This document shows, one piece after another, positions 1-12,400 of a stretch of DNA of 64,000 bases. Within the stretch, counting starts at the first letter, position 1, and every line of letters starts with the position of its first letter. The notes under the pieces are model-generated. The model searched no databases. It was not told the DNA's origin and worked only from the letters and a program-made list of their open reading frames with translations. Source of the DNA: Balanoglossus misakiensis (taxonomy: Eukaryota > Hemichordata). The translations under genes were made by a program, and so were the position numbers. The DNA lies in contig CM082586.2 in NCBI GenBank assembly GCA_040954595.2, forward strand, positions 7,626,001-7,690,000. The letters run 5' to 3'.

Positions 1-85
1 GTACATTAAACATAAACGGTGTCTTGTTTCAAACATGATTAATAGAAAAGGGGCAGCGAGAGAGAGAGACTTAATTGCCCCTTAA
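1..85. mobile_element. Right arm of a TTAA-type MITE (cut by window edge)
   Basis: The sequence resembles the right arm of the full element at 6768-7115: a 'gtgtcttgt' block, then gggcagcgagagagagag, then a CCCC-TTAA end. It appears to be the same family, more diverged, entering from outside the window. Confidence 0.5.
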
Positions 86-397
86 AGATGTGGTGTGAGG
101 AGAAACACTGTGTGTTTAATGTGATTAAAGCACGGCTTCACACACAACAAATGGAGAAATGTGATATGTAGTACACAGAAACTCAAAACATTTAGGGAAA
201 TTAGCGAAGAAACAAATATTTTGTGCAATATCAGAGTTACAGCTAGCTACAGTCTTTTCAAATTAATTAATCGAGACTCTGGAAAATAATTATGACAACA
301 ATTATGCTACAACTGTAACGAGCTACATGTACATTGATACCAGCCGGGAAATCTTATTTTTGTTAAAAAATCCCTGTGAGCATAATACATAACTACA

Positions 398-403
398 TTT
401 ATT
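398..403 (-). terminator. Candidate poly(A) signal of the NCAM-type gene
   Basis: AATAAA on the minus strand about 45 nt after the stop codon; a second one lies about 20 nt nearer the stop. The 3' UTR would be unusually short for NCAM, so a more distal site outside the window is equally possible. Confidence 0.3.
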
Positions 404-447
404 TTGTTATCCTAGCTATTTTATTAACAGTTTGATTCATGCAAGGA

Positions 448-3400
448 TTACGAATGTAACACCAACTCAGCCAGAAGTCTGTCTTTTTCCTGAGGCTCTG
501 GTTCGTTTTCGGCTTCAGGTTCAGTTTCAGGTTCTGGTTCGGGTTCGGGTTCTGTCTCTGGTTCTGTTTCATTCATATTTACATACGGCACTTCCACTAT
601 TTCCTCATCTTTACTATAATCGGTTAAAAATTAAGAGCGAAAGAATAAACTTCTGCGTCATGAGAAATCGGAGATGAGAGACAGAGTACAGAAAACTATA
701 TACAACACAGATGTACATCCATGCACATAGAACAGTCAATACAATTACTAGGATATGATTTGCATTTTTATGTCACAAAAAATATACAACGTAAAGTTGG
801 CTGATAGTTTGAAGTATAGAAGATACTACATACATCTCATGAAATGTGATGAGTACTATTGTCGTGTGTCTGTGAATACATTCTATGAATGGAATCATTT
901 CAGTTTCGAACATGTCTGAGTAATATTGGTTCTGGACATTAGTGCAATTCTGAAAACGTGCATGTGCAGTCAACTACCTAAACAAGAAGCTAGCTAGAAA
1001 ACACATCCTATAGCTAAGTGATGACATTGAAAAAAAAAAGAGGAAAACTTGCACATCTCACCAAACATCACATCATATCACACTAACACATCACATCACA
1101 CTATTAAACACATCCTATCAACAGTCCACCACAATATGAAACAAGATGTACACACACATCACGAGAGGCACACATAATGAAATGGCAATGAGAGACACAC
1201 CCCACAGACTCCTCACTCTCATCCGGGGGAACTTTCTCTGTGGAATCTTTGTCGGCTTCGATCATTTCCAAAGCAACATCATCCACTTCGTTGCCTGCAG
1301 CTTTGCCGTCTGTCTGCTTTGAATCATCACCACTGCATGTATAACACATTATATTCATATAAATTATGTACGTCTATTTTCCACCATGCTTTGTATTGTA
1401 ATAAAATTAAAATTACAGTTTCCTATTCAAGATTTCTTAATACACAGCTATTCTTCGAAACATCTCATCAGATTCAATCAGGGGCATTTTTTTATTCATT
1501 TTTTAAATTATGTGAATTAACACTAGGTAAACTACAACTTTTTATGTAATTCTATTTTTCATTGTCATATCTACTGGCCTAGGCATGGAAATGTTTAATT
1601 TCGCCTTTGACAGCTCCCAAGATTATTATCACTGGCATATAGTGTTAAATACAAAAATATAATAGTGCAACATTCCCCTAGGCTGTATTATATTGACTGT
1701 GAGATATATAGGTCCCGGCATGGTGACATATTATATAATTGAATATGAGACTTAATTATATATGACACATCTGCCTGACTTTATAATCTCAAGGGTGATT
1801 GAGATATTGCACGAGACCTGTCAGTATGTATGACCTTTGACACAGTACATGAACAGATACAACACATGTATGCAAATAAGTGAGAAACAAGAAATTGAAA
1901 AACTTTGAATGGCAGAACAAATATAAAACGTTCAATGTTTGCTTCCATTGCTGTCGGTGTTCTTACACTCAGTGACACAAATCCACTGATAATTGAATCG
2001 ACTTCGACCTGCAGCAGTCAGAACTCATTCACACGTGAAGCCATGCAGCTAACAAGCTCTGGCGTTAAACACAGTGTTTGACATACTGCTCTGTGGTGAA
2101 CAGTTGTTTAAACTTTCCCTTGCCGATACCATTGTTAGATGCAGACAGAATGACTCAGGGACTCTTTAATCATTAACCAGAAAGTCCACAGGATGGCCGT
2201 GGCGTATGTTCACTTCAGTTTGCGGAGTGGACACATTGTACAGGTGTAGTCTGTGCATGCTGTCTACATGTTTACATAACCTTGTCCCCAAGTCGTCCAT
2301 AACCTTTGATGATTCATTGGATGTAGGGATCTTACTCCTTTGAACACGCCATTTCCGCTGTCAAAATGTGGTGCAACATTTTTATAACTTTCACTCATTT
2401 ACCCCTACTTTATTCCCTTTAATCTAGAAGAGGTCTACATAATTTTTCATTGTCTTCAGGTCTTATCAAAAATTTAAGAAAAACATGTGGAAAAAATAAT
2501 GACGGTTAATTTTTCTGACAAATGAGGACAGGTTGACTTATCCCTACTTGATATTTTATAGTTAGAGGGGTGTAAAATATATTTATGATAGCTTTGGTGG
2601 TGTATTTCTGCAACTATTTCGGAACTTTCATGGACCCCAAAAGCAATCAATACATCCCTGAAAAAAAAACAGTAATGTGTACAAATACAGTGCGAATATC
2701 AAAAAAAAAAAAACATATTGTGGATTTTCACTTACGGCACATAGTTGTGTCCCTCCTCCATGTTCACCTGTGTCTTCTCAGTGGTACTGGTAGGTTTCTT
2801 GCCGCAAAGATTCACACAGAGACACATCAGAATTCCGCAGTCGTTCATGAAGTAACACGTCAAGTCCACCAGGATAAGCAAGACGAAAAAGATGGCAATG
2901 ACGATGCCAATAATTGCACCAGTGGACATGCTGGCAGCGCCAACTTGCTTGCCAGGTGTTATGCTGTAGTCACCTGCAGATAATCAAGAATGGTGGTGGT
3001 TGTAGTGATGGTAACTAGTATGGTGGTACTACAGTAAACCTGTCTAAACTGAACATCAAAGACACTGTAGAAATTGTTCGGTTTACAGTGTTCGGTTGAT
3101 AGAGGTTCTTTTAACATGTGGCTCCATGTTCGGTTTACAGGTGTTCCCATTGTACAGGTTTCTTTACATATGGTTGTATTTCAAAGGGACATGTAGGGTA
3201 AAGTTGTTCGGTATAGACAGGTTTCTAGATTAGGGTTCGGTTTTACTGTACTACTAGTAGTAGCTATGTATTGAGCTTCTCAACCAATTATGTAAGCTTG
3301 TAAAGTGCCATATTTTTTGTTGATATCTGAATGGTTGTCCAGAATAAAATTGCTGGTAATGCATATATACATTGACTGTAGTGACAGGCTGAATACTTGG

Positions 3401-6400
3401 CAAATCAACATGATGTAGAAAGTAGAACAAGAATTTGTCAGTGACACACAGAATAAAAATACTGAAAATATCAAAATTTACAGCTGTTGTGCCTTTAGCC
3501 CTTTCACCCCTACTTCCCTCTTCAGAGGTCCAACTTTACCATAGAAAACAATGGATTTGGACTAAACCATTGTGTTCAAAGGGTTAACATTTGTTGCCTC
3601 ATACCACTTACCTGGCCTGGACTTTGTGGGACCTGGAGAGGGCGGTGCTCTTCCCGTTGTGACGGTCTTTTCTCCCTTGTCACCTTGACCGATGGAATTA
3701 ACAGCCCATAATTCCAACTCATACGATGTGTCTGGTTTCAGACTGTTGATCAAATAAGTGCTGGATTGACTGTCAATGGCACTTCTCTCTATCCAGTCAC
3801 CATTACCCTGTCGACTTCCATCATCACCGAAGTAAATCTGTAATCAAACAATTGTATTACATCACTTGACTTGGATCATGGGGACATCATAGTCCAGTGG
3901 CTATAGAACAGTGGACTGATGATCAGAGGATTGTTGGTTCGAAACCTGGCTTGGCTGTGGTGAAGCTACTTTACTTCTCATTGCTTCTCCCCATCTCCGA
4001 CACAGACTATGGTCGCCGCCATCTTATCTGTTGTTAGGACAGCACACTGCCTTATGGCATTGACTTTCTACAATTTCTGTAACCAGAGTCCCTGGTTTGG
4101 CATATGCCCATAAGACGATTACACCCATAAAATCTGGTATTCACAGAACACACACAGTAACTCTGTAGCAGTACATCTATTGTATACTTTTCATCAAAAT
4201 TGAGGAAATAACCTTCCTTTGAAACATGATACCAGTATCAAAATAAACTTAATTTTTCTTGCCAAATAATGATTAAATAATGCAAAGTATATCCAGACTT
4301 GCAATAAAAGATTCTGAACGGTAAAATTTTTAATTGTCATGATATAAATTACATAACTTACCTGTCTGTAACGAAGTTCATAGTATCTAATATCCATACC
4401 ACCGTCCTTTGGTGCAGTCCATTCGAGTAGGTAAGATGTTGTCATTTGAGTTGATGAACCACTCGTAATAATCGGGGGATATGGGTGACCTACAAATTAA
4501 CATTGAAATAATCCACATCGGTAACTGCTGAAATTGAAATCAGACGGCAGAAAGATCTGGCAGAACGTGGACAGTTGTCTTTATGTTAAAGTTATTTCAT
4601 TGTTCACACATTCTTTAATGTGAACTTTGCTGCAGTTAAACACTGGAATTCACTACTATAAAAAAACAAATAAAATCTAGATTTAAATTCCAAAAAGCTT
4701 TAAAATCGTATTTATCAAGTTATCAAAAAACATTTTATGCATATTCTTTATAGTTTTTTCCTATTCTCTTCTTCGTCAACACTGTGTGACTATGTTGTAG
4801 TCCTTTGGGACTATTTCCAAGATCCATACCAGATATACATGTACTTCAGTATTCTTGTCTCTCTTTTGTTCTGTTTCACATTGTAACTTGCTATATTTTG
4901 TTGTTGTTCAACTTTGTTATATTTATATGGTTAAATACAGATTCAATATGAACATTGTCGCAAAAAAATGTTCACGTCTATTTTCAGATGCTGGTGATGA
5001 AGTTAGAGAAATGAAATGAAGCAATCAAGAAGAGGACAATACTCACGATAATCTAATGTCTTAAATGGAATGGGAGTGGAGTATTTTCCATAACCAACAG
5101 GGTTATGACAAGCAGCCATCACTTCATACGGTGTGTTGACTTTTAATTCAGTCACATCCAGTAATTGTCCTGTTTGAAAATCATAACAGAATGTTTGCAT
5201 GTTGAAAATAAATTATCTACAGGGTAATAGTATAACAGGAACTCACTATTAAAGGTATACGGTCATCGATGCAAATTAAGCTATAGTTACCATGGCAAAT
5301 TGAGATCTAAGCCAATCACAGATTTTCAGTGGGTGGCACACACGAAAAAAAAGAGCACCACCATATGTTCTTTAGAACACTCAAATACGCCATTACAGCT
5401 ACCAGTGAGAAAATTCTTAAAGATTAATTCCATCATCCAATTTACAATCAATTTACATCCAATTTCCCCATCAACCGTTACTGTCTAGTAAAGTCAAATG
5501 ATAAAATGAAAGTAAAACACACCACACTAACTGTGCAGACATACTTTATGTAATATGTTCTTTCTTGTTATGACAATTTTTTGTACCCTTGTATTCAATG
5601 AACAAATTTTGGATATGCAATTGGTGTGATTCACTATTGATTCTTATGATGGAAGGAGACACTGTTCATGTTGTTTTTTTCCGAAAGTCAGACTATTTTC
5701 ATAGAAAATAAGGAACTTGGCATCTTGGTATCATTAAAACTTCTGCAACTGTGTGCAGAAAGTGCAGAATTTCTCAAAACAGATACAATCAATGCACAAA
5801 CTTTGTGAAGACGATCGATATTACCTTTACTGAAAATATACTCCTGCAACTGTCCAAACACTTCTTCTCTCACTCCGACCTTGTATCCATCAATCGGCCA
5901 TCCTCCAGTATCATCAGGGTCAACCACTGTAATCACAACACTGTCTGGATAGATGTCTTGGATTTCCACAGACTTTGGCTGTACAGGTGTATCTATATGA
6001 ACAAACAGAAAAAATAAACATATAATATTGTTTGAATAATTCCTCTCTCTGAGTTGAAATTATAATGTGTGTATACTGTAATTCTTTATGAGCCTGTAGC
6101 CTTTTGTTATGATATAAAATTTATAAAAATAAATAAGTTTGAATAAAAGGGTTTTGTTCATAAATAGACTTGCAAATGATTTCCATGCAGCTTTTCAATA
6201 ATATTGAGAATCTTAGAGTCAAAGGTCATAAAATGAAATTAAATAAACCTATAATGTCATTTCTTCGCCTAAGATTTCAATTGATTCTTATGAAGTAATG
6301 GTTTCTTACATGTTCTTTCCAAATTGACGGTGTACTGTGTGTCGCCTAGCCTGTTCTCTGCTTTGCACGTATAGTCAGCAAAATCGTACGGGTCAGGAAT

Positions 6401-9400
6401 TAGCTAGAAGAGACAAGAAAAATGTTCAGTCACAAAATCTAATCACATAATCCCCTTTTACTGCTGCTACGTTCCAAGATGATGTTATCTGTTTGGCGAT
6501 TGGCCCGTCAGATCGTAATGAAAACTGGAAATACTTTGTAGACAGTATTCTTTTACATAAAATGCAAAGACAGCCTATTTGAGTCTTATGAGAATTTTTT
6601 TTTCTTGCTGTCAGCCCTCTCATCAGTATTTTTCTGTACATGTCTTTGAGTTCATTCATTCATTCATTCATTCATTCATTCATTCATTCATTCATTCATT
6701 CATTCATTCATTCACTCATTCATTCATTCATTTTACTGTCTGTATGGACACCTACAGTCTGAATTAAAGGGACAAAGTCTCTCTCTTGCTGCCCTTTTTT
6801 CCATTAATCACATTTAATACAAGACACCATTTATTTTAATGTACATGTGTATATGTAGTGAATGAATGTTCAACCACACGCAATTCCATCCCGCTTGTAT
6901 GATATGAGAGTAAAAATTCACCCAAAATGAATAAATGGTAAACACCGATTATTCATTTTGGTTAGTTTATTCACTCTCATGTCTAGAAGCAGGATGGAAG
7001 GTATGTGTGGTTGAACGGTGATTCACTATATATCCACATGCACATTAACATAAACAGTGTCTTGTATCAAACATAATATATGGAAAAAGGGCAGCGAGAG
7101 AGAGACTTTGTCCCTTTAAAATAAAAATAACAGTAATGATGATGATGATAATATTTATATACTTACAAAGAGTGAGGTGGAGTTTTCTGTCTTGTATATG
7201 ATGTGGTCTGTTTTGTTGAGAGGTTTGCCATTTCTGGTCCATGTGTAGACAGCTTGCGGATTGGAATAGATGATACAGGTGATATTGGTTGGGTTATTCA
7301 CCCAGGATTTCTGTATTTGTCTGGTTTTGCCTTCGTCTACAACTGGTGTGTCTGTTGAAATAAAATGAGTGAAACTTTACGTCAATGATGACATTAAATT
7401 GCATTGTGTTTATAAACAGTCTCGGCTATTGTAAATATATTGTAATTTAATCAGAAAAATATATAGTTTTCCTGTAAGTTATAAAAAAGTTGAAAATCAA
7501 AGCATTTGAAACTCCATTCCTGAAACATGATGAAATGTCCAGCATTTAGCTTATCAACCACGACATATATTTGTATAGTCAGCATTGTTATTGTGCAAAA
7601 CTTGTATTCAATTCTTGGCTAGAATTCATTTGTCAACAATAACAATGGTTGTTAAACAGTTTTTTTAACACATACAGGCTATGTTGACAAGTGGAGTACT
7701 AGATATAGCATGCTGTTTGGAGTAGAGCAAGAAATCGCATTTGATATACAGAACAAAAATACTGAAAATAAAGCCAAAAGTATTTCCCTTTATAAACTGA
7801 ACAAACCGACGAAACAGTGAAGTAAAAATGATGCAATTCTACTGAATTTAACAGTTAAATTTGTGTGACTTTATGAGCCTATCAAACTGACAAGGTCATA
7901 TACAAAGATGCTGTAATTTGTGATTATAAAGCAAATATGGCCTACACAAGTAAAACACTCAATTAAGTACAATCATTTGTGTTGCATCCTGTGTATTGAT
8001 TGAAGTCCTGGGCAATGACAAAAATGACTTTGGATCTAATGATCTGCAACAATGGAAAGTTTCACATCTAATTAATGTTGACGATATTACACCTTTTCAG
8101 CAAATGAATGCCTTAGAAAAAGTAATGAATGAAGCTTTGCCAGATGAAACCAAATACGGCCTTGATATGAAAACAGTAATGCTTCTAACTTCCATGTTGT
8201 ACAATCTCCATCAAAATGCTATGTTCAAAATTAATTGATTAAAGCTCCATAAGCTGTCACTTTTATGCTGATTTCCTGTATTTTTTGTTCTGTCTATCAC
8301 CTTATTTACAAAAAGGGGGAAATCGTTCCTTTTAAACTTAATGAAGTAAAACAAAACTTACACTCAACATCAAGGTAGAAATCCCCTTGGTCATAGCCAG
8401 CCTCATTTTCAGCAATACATGTATAGATGCCAATGTCATGTCTTGTCAGAGAATTGATGGTCAGAACTAAATCTTTGTCTGCATTCTCATACACACTAAT
8501 TCTGTCATCATGGGGCTGAAATATAAAATGAAAAACCATTGAATCTGATCAAGCTTTTCACCAAAAAAACATATTTTATCATGATTCAAGTATCATTATA
8601 AGTGTCATTTAGAAGGTATAAACACCAAGTGAAGGTTTTTGGTTGTGAGTATAAGACATCTCAGGGGAAAATAACCCATTTGGTGGGAAATAATCAAAAA
8701 CTGCACTTATTCACAGGTCAAACATGTATGAATAGTAGACAGTGATGAAAGTGAATGATGAGAATTTGTATAATGAATTCTATTCTGTTGACACCCTTAC
8801 AAAAATACCCTATAGCTACCTATATGTACCTATAGGTTGTTCATAGGTAGGTTATAGGTACCTATTCATCTATAGATCCTATTTATATAGAAACCAATGG
8901 TACCTATAAGTTATTTTTGTAAGGGTAGTTACCTGTCTTCCAATCTGATACTCCATATCTCCTCTCTTCCAGACTATCGAAGGGTGTGGATTACCACGGA
9001 CCACAGTGCAGGTAAACTCCACAAATTCAGTTTCATCTCTGCTGGCATTCTGTGTGGGACCGATAACTGGCCGAACGTTGACAGTCAGATGGCCGGTGCC
9101 CTCGTCCCATGAGACTTTGTTTTCCGCTCGACATGTATACGCACCGCCATCTTCCTCTTTTAGATTCTGGATGGTCAGTGTACGGTTCTCATCAGCTGCA
9201 AATGAGTAAAATTATTTTACATAGTATTCACGTCAACTGAATGCACAGATCGTATTAGGGACTGGTCAGTTTCTTCAGCCGGGGGATGGGGGAAATGAGG
9301 ATTCATGGGGGAGGTCACCCTCTTTTGGAATTGGGTGATGGGGACGGGGTCACCCACTTTTCCTTGTTCAATATGGGGTGGGGGTGGGGGGTCAGTCACT

Positions 9401-12400
9401 TTTTGATATCCACAAAATAGAATCCACCCCCACCCCCAAGCCGAAGAAACTGACTAGTCCCTAAGGACTCTGCATATTGACTGTGTGCAGATACTGTACA
9501 ATAGAACTCTATAGATTTCAGGTGTAAATTTGCATACCAGAAACTACTCGTGTAACAGTAAAATAATGCAAAATCATTAACACAACATTTGTCAGGATTT
9601 GTAGATGCGTTTTATATCAGACAGGTAAGACCAACTAATAGTCAGTCAAGGGACATCAAATTTGCTCATTAATGTGTGCATTTCTATATAACCAATCACA
9701 TACAGAGTTCAGGTGGGTGTTTCGACTGGTGGCAGGCTATTATCTACATCACTGCACGATGATGATAATACACTGAGTAACTTACCGAGTTTATACTTGA
9801 TTGGATTTTCTAAGTAAATACCCTTGAATTTCCATCGCATATCAGGGTCTGGATCTCCGTCTGCAGTGCAGGTCAGTCGCGCTGTTTGTCCTTCATTGCC
9901 TGTGGTGTTCTGTGGTGGCTGTGTTACTTCAGGTGGCACTGTGGTCACAAAATGAAAACGGCACAAAAACACATCAAGCATTTTCATATTTTATTTAGAC
10001 CATATATTTGAATTCAAAAAGCCTCTTGAAAATCACCCTATAAGAATACTGGTTAAGTTTTGACTTCTTATGTTTAACATGAATCTTCCTTAAGTTAGTA
10101 GACTATCCAGATGCAGTGAATGATCATAGCCAAGTATGCAGGATTTTGAGTAAAAACTGTTTCAATTTACTTGAAATTTTCACAAAGGGGGCCAAAATAG
10201 GAATATTATTAAATGATATAAAGAAGACACTATGTTACTGTACTTGCTTTTATATGTTCAACATAGGAAAACTTTTAATAACATATTAACAAATTAATAG
10301 AAAATTTATGAAAAATATGCAATTGCGTCTCTCTGTCTGTAGGGTGTGTCTGTCTCTACCCACACGTTCACACAACCCAATATGGCATAACCTTCCGTGG
10401 GGTTACACACATGTCATAACTGTGAAATTGTGGGTAAAGCTTGACAAATAAACAGAACAGGTAGAAAAGATGACTAGAAAATCATATACTCACCGAGTAC
10501 ATCCACAGAAATCTCTGTTTTCTTGGTATAACCCAAAGTTGCCATTCGAGCACGACAAGTATAGGTACCTTCATCTGTCAATTGTACATTGCTGATACCT
10601 AGGCCAATCCTTTCCACTGGGTTATAACGTTCTGTAATTGAAGAAGATATTTTGGGTGTTAATAACCTTGTCTATTAATTCAAATAACTACACAATTTAG
10701 GGGGGGGGTGGACTTTAAATTAGCTGGAAACTGACACTCAGAATAGGAAACAAGTCTTGGTGAACAAAGACATTGATATGTCAATATGATTTATTAAGAT
10801 TCTTAATGTTCCTTTATTTATGAACAGAATGTAGTCAGCATCGTATTGTGCAAAATTTGAATTCAAGTCCGGACTAGAATTCATTTGTCAACAATAACAA
10901 TGGTCATTACACACATAGGCTATGTTGACAAGTGGAGTACCAGGTATATAAGTATGCTGTTTGGAGTAAGGCAAGAAATTGCATTTGATACACAGAACAA
11001 AAATATTGAAAATAAAGCAAAAGGTACAGCTAATGTCCCTTTAATATAACAGTAGACACTGGTTTCCTTACCATCTTCTGGCAAATCCTGGTTGTTGAAT
11101 TTCCATGTGACAGTTGGCAAGGGACTACCTGTGACTACGCAGTCGATGAATCCATCGTTGCCAACAATTAAATCTTGCTTGGTGGGAGCGTTGGTGAATT
11201 CAATACCTCCTGTAAAGTCATAGGACATTGTTATTTATGTATGAGTATGACATAGGTTGTTGTCATATCTAGTTGCCTATGAAAAATTCATTCAGCATTT
11301 CTAGGGACTGATATGGAATTAAGCCTGTCAGCTATCACAGTTCTTAGAAGAAATAAAGTCTATAACAATGTAAAATTTCGTGAAAATGACAATAGTAGAA
11401 GTGAGTTTTCTAGAATTCTCAATGTAATCCTATGGGAAGAGACAAATGCACACAAGTTTTCACAGTTTACGGGTTTACGTTCTGCACAGTATGGCCCCTC
11501 TAATTTCTAAGCCCAATGATACTTACGATAGAAAAACACTTGCACAGTCAGAGAAATGCCACCAGCCTTACAAGTGTAGATGCCAGAGTATCGTTCTTGC
11601 ATACCGTCAAAGTACAAGACTGACTTTAGCATGTCAGCCTCAACATATCTGTCAGCACTTCCACCTGGTTGAAAAAAAAAACAAGAGAAGAGAAACCAAT
11701 AAATTCACGTAGTTGTTGTTTAATTTAATCACAGATGGTTTCTCACACTAGCCAGCGCTACCTGGATGCCATCATCTGCAGATATGTACAAATCATTTGA
11801 ATTTAGCAGCAGAAATGTCGGTACACTAGAGAGAATGTGACGGCCCTTTTGTGAGTACAATCATAACTAGGTTTGGCACTGAAATTCACATACAGAGCCA
11901 CGACAAGCAGATACAACAGAAATACAATTTTTGTCAGATGTTAAATTTGAAAAAAAAGCACCAAGGAGACTGCTCCCATTTGATCAGAATTGTGACTTAA
12001 AATATCAACATCAGTTATATTGGGACTCATACTTGTCAATTTCCTTCACAAATGCACAGGGGCACTTCTGCCATTAGATGTTTACATAATTTATGAGATT
12101 ATCAAATACAAGTAGTCTAGAGGAAGACATCTGATGAAACACATTCCTAGGACCCTATAAATCAAAGGCTAAGAAGCAGCTGCATGAACAAAAGCAGTTT
12201 CTGAAAAAATACTACATTTAAAAAAAATTAAAAATGATTAAATTGCCCAAAAGACTTGAATATATTAAATTTTGTTTACATGGGAACACCCAATGATCAT
12301 AACAAAAAAATTTTTTTCAAAGAAACTGGACAAGCTATTTCTGAGAAATAGGAGCTCGCACAGTGAATTGTGCAATGTGGTCTAACTGTACTACTTGCTG

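Noticed and set aside
432-677. Plus-strand frame of 81 codons at the left edge
   Set aside because: Antisense to the Glu-Pro repeat of the terminal NCAM exon.
2585-2983. 132-codon plus-strand frame
   Set aside because: Antisense shadow of the NCAM membrane exon (2736-2973).
3898-3946. Functional tRNA gene
   Set aside because: A and B boxes are present but acceptor stem pairing is not, and a SINE-like body follows.
6579-6767. Frame with (FIHS)n repeat
   Set aside because: Translation of the ATTC microsatellite in an intron.
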